DNA of 62,000 nt from Mesostigma viride (taxonomy: Eukaryota; Streptophyta; Mesostigmatophyceae; Mesostigmatales; Mesostigmataceae): the NCBI GenBank assembly GCA_009746045.1, contig RPFO01000015.1:15001-77000 (forward strand), given 5' to 3'. Shown piece after piece: positions 40,065-49,027 of this stretch. The notes under the pieces are model-generated. The model searched no databases and was not told the origin of the DNA. It saw nothing but the letters and a program-made list of their open reading frames with translations. Position 1 is the stretch's first letter. Each line of letters starts with the position of its first letter. Position numbers and translations under genes: made by a program.

Positions 40065-40505
40065 TGAGTCATCTGCCTCTAGACTACAGACAAACCAGAA
40101 GGTTGCCTGGGCGTGAGTCTGGTCCTCCTAGGGTAGCCAGTCCCAGCCTATCACTGAAAAAGTCCAGTGGTGGCCTCCTTGCTGCTCGCGGCCAGGGGTT
40201 CCCGTATGCACTGATGTCAGGATGAAGCGGCCGGGCTGTGTGGGCTCGGTGCCTGCTAGCTAGTCTATCTGATGTGTCTACCTGATCTGTGCAAGCCAGG
40301 TGACCAGCTAGGCGGATCGAGGCGCTTGTGCCTAATTACATGGGAAACAAAATTGCAGGTAATCTGCGTACAGCTCATTATTGGTAATTATGTGCGATCT
40401 ATAAGCAATATTGAGCACCCTGCGTCGATCCCTCGGCTGCGTAACATCTTGGTTATGGCTCCGTCGATGCGATCCTCCATCTCCTTTGTCAGCGTCCACG
40501 TTAAT
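40065..40505 (-). mobile_element. old, diverged copy of the (TTAA)-tailed LINE 3' region
   Basis: Phrases such as ACAGACAAACCAGAAGG, CTAGTCTATCTGATGTGTCT and CCTGATCTGTGC align in order with the LINE copies at 44.2-44.5 and 46.1-46.4 kb, but with many changes and gaps. No frame survives. Of the copies here it is the oldest. Confidence 0.7.
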
Positions 40506-40510
40506 TAATT

Positions 40511-42160
40511 AAGGGGACGTGGCGCGCCGAATATTTTCCGCGCAAAAAAATTCGCGGCACCGGCCGTACCGTGAAAAGTGGGTGCTCCGTGCGCGCACCA
40601 CTTGCAGAAGTGGCCATGGCGACTGCGTTTAGGCGAAACTAGCAATATAGGGCTACAGAAATGCAAAAAGAATGCTTGGATGTTGAAGACGATGATTTAA
40701 TGATGTAGGGTTGCGGCGGCAAGTGGCTGGTAATTACAATATCGCTGCTTTCTTTTACTGCCATCGGCATGGGGGGGAATGTGCATTTTTTGGTCGCGCG
40801 GAATAAAATAGAATTCGTGAGTGCGGCAGTAAATTCTCAGTTTTGGGGGTCTTTTTGACCGTGAAGGATGCATTCTTATCGGTAGCATCGAATTCTAAAC
40901 CGAACGGGTGCTTTTTGCTACATTTTCGGCCATTCTCGCCGTAAGTATTTCTTCAGGCCTGCGCAGTGCATGTCGGAACCTTCCACGGAAGAACGGCCGT
41001 TGTTGCGCGCCTGGGCGAGAGATCTACGAGGACAAGGTATAGATTTGTGGCGACTGTTATCTACTATCAGTTCTTTCTTCGAAGAGCTCATCGTTCGAAG
41101 TTTTTTGCGTTCGTTTTGGTCAGTTTCCGCCAGTTAACTCTCCGTTGCTCGCCGTCGTGTTGACGAATACCTGGCAGCTTTAGCTTGTTTTCGTTGATGT
41201 CTTGATCAAATCCGCTTCAGTCTCAGCCGATAGATCCTAGGGAAGGCGTAAGGGATCTCATAGCTCGTGTTCTGGCAAGGATGTTGTGCGTATGGACGCT
41301 TCTTGTTGTGTGATAGTGACGCAGTGACCCTTTCCTCGCAGCGGCATCACAGCGGTCAGAAGCTGAACGGCCGCCACTGGTTTCTTTGCGCTTTATCGTG
41401 CAGGGAAGTAAGTTTTTTTATCGACGATCATGTTGGAGATATTGCATTTGTGTGACTGCATGTAGATAGCTGCCATCATAGGTTTATTTGAGCTTTCCTT
41501 GTTATGATTATGTGACAAGACAGCAATGTGCTGAGCCAACCATGGTTGACATGGTTGACTGCATGCAAGCTTTGTACTGTATGCCATGATCTCCTTGGTT
41601 CCTTGCCCTCCATAGTTCCAGTTTGTTGCCCATGTTGGGTAGGGCAGTTAAGGAGTTGTTGCTGTGTTGGTAAGCTTGGTTGGCATAACCCTTACATTCT
41701 AACCTGGGAGACACATAGAAAATGCTGGTAATGCATGTTAGTGCCATCATCATTATTGCTATTCACGTACTTATAAGTCTGGCCATGCTCGAGGGACGGT
41801 GAAGGAGTATGAGGTGCGTGGCCACCCCTTTGTACTTCATAACTATTCAGCATGGATTTGATCCATGTTGATGGCATGTAAAGTGTCATTGTGTTCACTT
41901 GCTTTCTGAGACTTGGTCCTTAGCGCCTCGTCAGGTGGTGAGTGGTCGTCTAGGAAACCCATCAGTGCGTGCCACAGTGACCCCCAACCTTGAGCATGTG
42001 TCGTCATCAGTGTGCTAGAGTTAACTATATGTGCTTTTGATCATAGATTTGCTGAGTTCTTGGCATGAAGTTTACAAGGTAACCTTGGGTAGAGTATAGT
42101 GTATGCTCTCTTGGCATGTATGCCTAGCGATCGTGTTGCTATGCTTGCGCTGGCAAGGTT
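40511..42160. other. 1.65-kb stretch with no recognised gene
   Basis: I find only short frames, none like a known domain, and no element ends. Could be host intergenic DNA or unrecognised element sequence. Confidence 0.4.
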
Positions 42161-42163
42161 GGC

Positions 42164-43474
42164 CATTAATTAATTAATTAATAAGCACGTGACTGCGTCA
42201 CGTGGGTGCCAATACAGAGTAAAGGAACCTTCAACCCTATATACACAGCGAGAAGGAGGGAGGGCGCCCTCGCTTCTCTCACTGCCGCAGGTGGGCAGGC
42301 CACAGAGCGCTCTCTCCACGGCATGGTGCCGGGGCGCAACACTGTGGGTGCAATACAACCAGTGCAATACCATAGGTAGGCTGACGCATAACTTATGCTA
42401 CAAATGTGAGGTGGGCTCAAGACGTCGGCTAATTAAGGCCCAAGCTGATGGCCACAAGGTGCAAAAGCTAATTGAAGGTACTATAACACTGTGCGCTATT
42501 AAATATCGTTTCAAGTGCTGTAATGCCTAAGCTATCCCATAATCGATTGCCCCCATCTAGACAACTAGCTGGAGTGCTCTATCCCGGGGAAGCCCGGGGG
42601 GGCTTCCACAGTTTCTTGTTGACATAGAGGTCCCCGCCCCGCCAGCACACTTGGGGCTTCTCGGGGTTGGTCTTGTGGCGGATGTAGTCGGGCCACTGAT
42701 CGCGGCGTTGCTGCTGCTGGGCTGGCGTCAGGTCGTCGTCAAGCGACCTGGAGGTGTCCGCCAGCTTCTTGCGGCGAGAGAGGAACCGAACTCGGGCTGT
42801 GATGTCGCTGATGGTGAGGACCACTGGAGGGGGCCCAGCCTTGGCCCGTGGATGGGGCAGGCGGTAGGCGCCCTGCATTATATTGCACCTGGCAGCTGCA
42901 TGCACGCCAAGACCTGTTTCTTCAGCTCGTCGAGAAGAGAGTCTGGGGTCTCTTCCGGTGGCATGTCGAAGCGCCTGAGGATGACCCGGCAGCGGCGACG
43001 ATCGCGGTCTGACAGCGGCCTCGCGGCGCGTGTCTTCCAGCTCCTGGAGCTTGGTGGTGATGGCGGTCGTGGTAGAGGATGCCTGGCTCTTGAGCAGGTC
43101 CGCCCAGGAGGCGCGAGTCGAGGGGTCATCGCTAGCCCTACCAGCAGGTTGGGCGGCGATGGTGGCCGTTCGCTCGGCGATCTCGGGGACCTCAGTGCGT
43201 GGCCAGGGCGTCTACCTTGGCAGCAACTGCCTCAAGTTTCACGGTGCCTTGGCCGACTCGGCCTTCCACCTGGTTAAGGTGGGTGGTCACAGTGGCTGTG
43301 GCGTCGGAAACTTTGGTGGAAATGTGCTCTAAGTTGCGTAGCAGTAAACTGAGGCTGGAGCTTAAGGGCTACTCTGGCTTCAATGTTGTTGACCTTGGCC
43401 GAGAGAGTGTTGAGTGGGCCGTCAGGCGCGTTCAGGGCGGCGAGGTTGGCCATGCCGAGGGCAGGTGAGGGCAC
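42164..43474 (-). mobile_element. half-LINE: ORF1 with (TTAA)n tail and terminal hairpin, no RT
   Basis: On the minus strand an ORF1-like frame (from 43474; coiled-coil piece VNNIEARVALKLQPQ; then MPPEETPDSLLDELKKQV; C-terminal domain YRLPHPRAKAGPPPVVLTI, FLSRRKKLADTSRSLDDDLT, PQVCWRGGDLYVNK, to about 42585) leads into about 400 bp of 3' region and then the CACGTGAC-TGC-GTCACGTG hairpin and (TTAA)n tail shared with the RT-bearing LINE copies. ORF1 carries several frameshifts. The lack of ORF2 between ORF1 and tail suggests a deletion derivative moved in trans. Confidence 0.65.
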
Positions 43475-43486
43475 TGAGATGTGGTG

Positions 43487-43647
43487 CCTAGCCGTTTGCT
43501 ATGTTTTGTGATCGAGTGGGGCATGCTTTCTGGCTTTTTGGATGGAAAACAGCATGCCTAAGTGGCCATATACAAAGAAAAACCCCCTTATGCTTATGTT
43601 CAGGTTTTAGCACGCATAACCTTATTACTTGAGCTAGACTTGTCGGA
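43487..43647. other. short spacer upstream of PHD-finger ORF
   Basis: Holds the first copy of a 30-bp repeat ACTTGAGCTAGACTTGTCGG... (43627-43655), whose second copy lies at 45525-45553 on the far side of the LINE. No other feature. Confidence 0.5.
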
Positions 43648-43926
43648 ATGACCTGTTTTAAGGGTGGCTGCCACGACGTGATGCAAAAGGAGGGGCAGGG
43701 GGACGATGGGAAAGGTAGCAGTGATGATGAGAATGATGTTGATGATATTCCTTGCCTTGCATGTGCGTCCCCGGATGAAATTGATGGTGTCCCTTTCCTG
43801 CTGTGCAGCACATTCGGGTGCAAGGGAGGATTGCATGGGTGCTGCGCTGAGCCCCCGTTGACTAAGGAGCCCAAGGGGGATTGGTTTTGCCCTGCCTGCC
43901 TTGTGCAGGATGCTTACAAGGGCTGA
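43648..43926 (+). CDS. PHD-finger protein, small
   Basis: 92 codons. After an acidic stretch (DDGKGSSDDENDVDDIP) a PHD finger follows: CLAC, PFLLCSTFGCKGG, LHGCCAEPPLTKEPKGDW, FCPAC. The Cys4-His-Cys3 pattern and the PPL...P.GDWFCPxC ending are diagnostic of a zinc finger that usually reads histone H3 tails. The ATG sits inside a 30-bp repeat that recurs beyond the neighbouring LINE, so the true start may be upstream or the gene may be a fragment. It could be a host scrap or a transposon-carried chromatin reader. Confidence 0.7.
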   Translation: MTCFKGGCHDVMQKEGQGDDGKGSSDDENDVDDIPCLACASPDEIDGVPFLLCSTFGCKGGLHGCCAEPPLTKEPKGDWFCPACLVQDAYKG

Positions 43927-43961
43927 AATAGTGACAGTTTCTGGTTTAGCGGGCATTTTTG

Positions 43962-45525
43962 TTAATTAATTAATTAATTAATAGACACGTGACTGCGTCA
44001 CGTGAGCATAAGTCCTCAGTGGGAGGGGAACATGGGATGGAATGGATGGTATAAGCTATGTAGGTCCGAGTTACAGGGGTGTGGGCACCGCGGCCCGAAT
44101 CGCTATGAATGCCATACTTGGTCACACGCGGAGCCCCCTCAGACTTGGGGGTGGTCTCCTTCATTACTACTTGCCATCGATCCTTGCGCACCATCTGCCT
44201 CCATATTACAGACAAACCAGGAGGCTGCCCGGTGGTGAGCCCGTCACGTCTAGTGTAGCACATGTCCATGCCGAGTCTATCACGAAATGTCCAGGGGTGG
44301 CGGCCCTGCCGCGCGCGGCCGGGGGCACGCCAGGTTAGGACATATCGCCCAGGCTGGGCGGGCTTGGTGCCAGCTAGTCTATCTGATGTATCTACCTGAT
44401 CTGTGCGGGCCAGGTGCCCGGCTAGGCCCAGGCGCCTGTGCCTAATAATGTGGGAAACATAGGGCAAATCAGCGTACAAATCCTCATTACTAATGTGCAA
44501 ACCAAAGGGGATGTTAAGGGCCTGGCGCAGCATCTTGGTGACGGCGCCGTCGAGTCGTTGCTCCAGCTCCTGCGTCAGTGCCCACGTCTCGGCGCCGTAG
44601 GTCAGGATCGTCAGAATGACGACCTTGAAGAGGTCACGCTTGACGATCCGGGGTAGGGCGGGGTTGCTCCACCAGCGGCGGTGGTCATGGAGGTGCGCCC
44701 ACGCCATGCCGATCCGTGTCGTCATGTCGTCCTCGCAGTCGGAAAGCCAACTGCCGAGCAGCTTGAAGCGGCCTGAAGGAGGGTAGTTGACCTCGGCATC
44801 GTCTAAGAGGCGGAGTGTGGGTGGGGGCCCTGCCATGCCGAGGGCCAGGGCCTCCGTTTTGGGGCTGATTTCTAGACCAACCGCCCGAGTCTCGAGCGCC
44901 AGGCAGTCCAGCCAAAGTTGGGCAGACTCCGGCTTCTGGATGAGCGTGATATCGTCGGCATAAATGAGGTCAGCTAGTAAATTCTGCCCGTTAGTCGGCC
45001 CCCCTTCCCCAAGCTCGTTCGTGATCGCTAGGCCAGGGGCACGGCCTGCAATGCTAGCAAAGCGAGCACGTGCCTGGCGCATAACATAATCCACTACAAT
45101 AATAAACAGGTACGGCGACAGGACGCAACCCTGCCAGACGCCGGTCTGCAGTGGGCATGGCGGGGTAATGCGTGTTGAGTGGGCACCGAAGTGGTCGACC
45201 CCTCATACAGCGTGCGGATGACGGTAATCAGGGGAGTGGGGACGCGAGCGCGAGCAAGTACAGCCCATAGAGCGTCCCAGAGGACAGAATCAAAAGCCTT
45301 GATGAAGTCGACGAAGATCAGGATGGCGGGAAACTCACCAGGTTGCAGGAGAGCGATTTCCTCGAAGAGGCGGCGCGCGACGAAGATGGCCATGACGGTG
45401 TTGCGCCCAGGACGGAAGCCCATTTCACTTTCCCCAAGGTGACAGTCGAGAGCAGAACGGAGGCGGTTGAGGATCATGTGCATGAACAACTTGGCATTTT
45501 TGTTATAACGCGCCAAACGCAATAA
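43962..45525 (-). mobile_element. LINE copy a, RT and C-terminus, 5' truncated
   Basis: Minus-strand non-LTR retrotransposon. RT blocks in order: MGFRPGRNTVMAIFVARRLF, ILIFVDFIKAFDSVLWDALW (catalytic Asp), GVWQGCVLSPYLFIIVVDYV, LIYADDITLIQ (catalytic Asp pair). Then the thumb, LTYGAETWALTQELEQRLDG and RRLGLAGHLART, as in L1/RTE/Jockey-like ORF2 C-termini. One frame change near 45150. The 3' end carries the CACGTGAC hairpin and a (TTAA)5 tail at 43962-43982. ORF2's endonuclease and ORF1 are missing through truncation at about 45525. Confidence 0.85.
43970..45094 (-). pseudogene. LINE copy a, ORF2 RT C-terminal half (open frame)
   Basis: Frame of 374 codons from MDYVMRQARARFASIAG through YADDITLIQKPESAQ to the element end. 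The natural stop is probably VTRT, as in copy b; here the frame reads on into the 3' UTR. The upstream RT blocks (45522-45094) are in another frame, so this copy is inactive. Confidence 0.8.
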
Positions 45526-45553
45526 CTTGAGCTAGACTTGTCGGAATGACCTG

Positions 45554-45872
45554 GGACTTGGACCACTGCTGTCCCCCTGATAGCCGAATTTTCGCTACAT
45601 TTTGTTGCCTAATCTGAAGTGTTTATGACATGTTTATTCCCAGTGTCCGGTAAAAAAAGGGTACTTTTGCGGGGAAATTAATAACTGTTCAAGGTTTTGT
45701 CATTTTCATGATGTAAATAGCTCAGCAAGCTACAAACTCAGGGAACTATAGACGCTACATTTATTTTTGCCAACAAATGAGTGCATGGGCTGGGGCATAC
45801 ATAGCCCAAATTAGCGTCTTTTTCTATTTATAGCGCAATATTGGCGTATGTGTGGGGGTAGTACCCCCAACA
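45554..45872. other. spacer between LINE copies a and b
   Basis: Non-coding; ends with the small palindrome GGGGGTAGTACCCCC next to the tail of copy b. Confidence 0.5.
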
Positions 45873-46836
45873 ATTAATTAATTAATTAATAGACACGTGA
45901 CTGCGTCACGTGAGCATAAGTCCTCAGTGGGAGGGGAACATGGGATGGAATGGATGGTATAAGCTATCTAGGTCCTAGTTACAGGGGTGTGGGCACCGCG
46001 GCCCGAATCGCTATGAATGCCATACTTGGTCACACGCGGAGCCCCCACAGGCTTGGGGGTGGTCTCCTTCATCACTACTTGCCATCTATCCTTGCGCACC
46101 ATCTGCCTCCATATTACAGACAAACCAGGAGGCTGCCCGGGGGTGAGCCCGTCACGTCTAGTGTAGCACATGTCCATGCCGAGTCTATCACGAAAAGTCC
46201 ACGGGTGGCGGCCCTGCCGCGCGCGGCCGGGGGCACGCCAGGTGAGGACATATCGCCCAGGCTGGGCGGGCTTGGTGCCAGCTAGTCTATCTGATGTATC
46301 TACCTGATCTGTGCGGGCCAGGTGCCCGGCTAGGCCCAGGCGCCTGTGCCTAATAATGTGGGAAACATAGGGCAAATCAGCGTACAAATCCTCATTACTA
46401 ACGTGCAAACCAAAGGGGATGTTAAGGGCCTTGCGCAGCATCTTGGTGACGGCGCCGTCGAGTCGTTGCTCCAGCTCCTGCATCAGTGTCCACGTCTCGG
46501 CGCCGTAGGTCAGGATCGTCAGAATGACGACCTTGAAGAGGTCACGCTTGACGATCCGGGGTAGGGCGGGGTTGCTCCACCAGCGGCGGTGGTCATGGAG
46601 GTGCGCCCACGCCATGCCGATCCGTGTCGTCATGTCGTCCTCGCAGTCAGGAAGCCAACTGCCGAGCAGCTTGAAGCGGCCTGAAGTAGGGTAGTTGACC
46701 TCGGCATCGTCTAAGAGGCGGAGTGTGGGTGGGGGCCCTGCCATGCCGAGGGCCAGGGCCTCCGTTTTGGGGCTGATTTCTAGACCAACCGCCCGAGCCT
46801 CGAGCGCCAGGCAGTCCAGCCAAAGTTGGGCAGACC
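45873..46836 (-). mobile_element. LINE copy b, 5' truncated
   Basis: Near-identical to copy a from AQLWLDCLALE to the tail; truncated just after the YADD region at about 46836. Open frame from about 46836 to the VTRT stop at 45968. Tail (TTAA)n at 45873-45891 with an intact CACGTGAC hairpin. High identity to copy a indicates recent activity. Confidence 0.85.
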
Positions 46837-46968
46837 CCCAACAAGTGCATGGACAACTCACTAGAGATGTTATTTAGTGCCCCCAATCATAATTCAGCAT
46901 GGTGCAACTGGAATTCAAGTGATATTAGCATGGGTCAAGTTTTAAGGTTTTTGGGGTGCCACCTCCCC
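46837..46968. other. short unique spacer between LINE copies b and c
   Basis: No element ends or coding sequence recognised. Confidence 0.4.
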
Positions 46969-47190
46969 TTAATTAATAGACACGTGACTGCGTCCACATA
47001 TTCGCCGCCGAAGGTCAGGATCGTCAAAATGACAGCCTTGAGCAGGTCGCATGTGACGAGCCTGGGCAGGCGGGGGTCGCTCCACCAACGTCAATGCTCA
47101 TGGAGCTGCCCCCGCGCCATGCCGATCTGGGTCTGCATGTGGTCCTCGCAGCCTGGAAGCCAGGTGCCGAGTAGTCACGGAGCACCAATC
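46969..47190 (-). mobile_element. LINE copy c, internally deleted and diverged
   Basis: Tail TTAATTAA and half of the hairpin, then a jump straight into the GGTCAGGATCGTCA part of ORF2, up to the GTGCCGAGTAG phrase at about 47175. About 15-20% different from copies a and b. Confidence 0.7.
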
Positions 47191-47427
47191 CTTTCAAGAG
47201 GAAACGGGAGATGGCCGCAAATCATCAATCGTAGATGGCATTTTTTTTTGTTTCCAATTTCCCCCCTTCTATGCCGTCCGAGACCGGGAATCTTGGATGT
47301 CACTGCGGCAAGCATGCATTCTTATTTATTCATCTCAGTCAGATGTTCGGATCAGACACCCTCGCTATTGCGGATTAAGAAAGGAAGCTATCTGTCAGAT
47401 GATGCATACTTGGTTACATAACTATTC
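47191..47427. other. short spacer between LINE copies c and d
   Basis: Contains a T10 run near 47240. Nothing else recognised. Confidence 0.4.
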
Positions 47428-47794
47428 ATTAATCAATTAATCAATCAATTAATAGACACGTTTCTGCGTCACGTGAGCATAAGTCCTCAGTGGGAGGGGA
47501 ACATGGGATGGAATGGATGGTGTAAGCTATCTAGGTCCTACTTACAGGGTTGTGGGCACCGCGGCCCGAATCGCTATGAATGCCATACGCGGTCACACGC
47601 GGAGCCCCCTCAGACTTGGGGGTGGTCTCCTTCATCACTACCTGCCATCTATCCTTGCGTACCATCTGCCTCCATATTACAGACAAACCAGGAGGCTGCC
47701 CGGGTGTGAGCCCGTCACGTCTAGTGTAGCACATGTCCATGCCGAGTCTATCACGAAAAGTCCACGGGTGGCGGCCCTGCCGCGCGCGGCCTGG
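47428..47794 (-). mobile_element. LINE copy d, short 3' fragment
   Basis: The last about 340 bp of the LINE with a degenerate tail (TTAATCAATTAATCAATCAA) and a mutated hairpin (CACGTTTC). Its 5' end abuts the 3' flank of channel copy 2, about 145 bp from that gene's stop codon. Confidence 0.8.
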
Positions 47795-47830
47795 GGCACG
47801 GCATTATTATATCTTTTTTAAAAAACTGTT

Positions 47831-47835
47831 TTACA
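47831..47835 (-). promoter_or_regulatory. candidate UGUAA poly(A) signal of channel copy 2
   Basis: TGTAA on the minus strand, about 103 bases after the stop. UGUAA is the usual poly(A) signal in many green algae. AATAAA also occurs slightly upstream, near 47850. Confidence 0.4.
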
Positions 47836-47937
47836 TCATCTGCATACTTTATTTGCATTCCGCCTGACAGATTAGGCAAATTTTCACGGAACGTGCACCA
47901 CTGTGGCCACCTCTGCAAGGCGTCTTGCACCACAACT

Positions 47938-49027
47938 TCACTGTCCGAAGGTAATGGCAGAAGTTTTTTGGCATGAAGTACTTCCGGCCTGGTGCGTCCC
48001 CTTGGCCTGGACAGAGTGGATCAGCGGCTTGAACAAGGATGGGAATGACAAGATGGTCTCCACCGCATCCTCCATCGGGATCACACTCAGCCGTACAGCT
48101 GTCTGGGAACGAGCGGTATACATCGACTGCCGCCGAAAGCGTTTTCCTTTCTCGTGCACATCCCAACTGCTCAGAAAGGCCTGTAACACGGACCCGCCCA
48201 GCACCGAGCCCTCCGCCAGCTCCCAAGCGCTCACATTCGTCTCAGGTCGCCTCTCCACCGCCACAGTACCGTCGGACTTTCCCCCAGAAATGCCTTTGGA
48301 AGATGCCGCTTCCTCTGCCTGGGAAGCACCAAGCCCAACCGCACCAGGACTCTGCACAAGCTGACCGCCAAGCACAGCCCGCCTTGCTCGGAGCCAACCA
48401 TTCGCTCCACTGGATAAACTCCCGTCGCTGGTCCCCATGACTTCCGCCGTCCCTGGAAACAGAACGTTGTTGTGGGTGGGTGCCCCTGAGATGTCCTCTG
48501 GCATCACACCTCCTATTCCTTGCCTCTTGCTCGTCCTGGCGTCAGAGAACCAGAAGCTGCTCGAAGCCACTTCGCTGTCTGTGACAGCCCCCTTCTTGGC
48601 CTCCAAGTGTTCGGAAATGGGTGGCAAGCCCAGCCCGGAAGCCTGACCAACCGACGGCCGGGGCAAGTCATAATTACTGCCAAACAGCTCGTCTTCTGCA
48701 CCCTGCGAACTGCCCACAACGCCCTCATCCGATAAGTCTGTTTCCAGATTAATGGGCAGCATGGACAGCGTGAGACTGCTGCGCAGGGTCATCCCTGAGC
48801 TTGCCACGCGCTCCAGGGGGGGCCTTGGGGTTGGCTCGGTATGCTGGCCCTTGCACTGCTCATCTGGCAGCTGCACACACGCCACGACGCCCGAAAGGAC
48901 CACGTACAGGTGGCCTGTCCCGCGGTTGCTGCCTTGCTCCAGAATGGTCTGCATCGGTTTGAGGTCATACTCTTTGGCGTGCGCCAGTAGCGCGCGGAGA
49001 AAGCTGTGATCATGGGGCAGCAGCACG
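47938..49027 (-). CDS. channel copy 2, last exon: CNBD-like fold with long insert
   Basis: Acceptor TCCCCGCAG; 363 codons to the TGA at 47938. It begins VLLPHDHSFLRALLAHAKEY, then MQTILEQGSNRGTGHLYVVL and SGVVACVQLP, the first strands of a cyclic-nucleotide-binding roll. About 220 Ser/Gly/Ala-rich residues follow with no fold I recognise. Then ELAEGSVLGGSVLQAFLSS, QSMYTARSQTAVRLSVIP and AVETILSFPSLFKPLIHS, matching the last strands and the C-helix start. The phosphate-binding cassette (FGE...RTA) is not recognisable: GGSVL stands where GE is expected. Confidence 0.8.

Noticed and set aside
47815-47940. Peptide MQIKYADDVKQFFKK after the channel stop, resembling an RT YADD motif or a terminal exon
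   Set aside because: The neighbouring residues are in the wrong order for an RT, the frame lies in the 3' flank with AATAAA and TGTAA signals, and no in-phase splice site links it to the channel. Chance is likelier.
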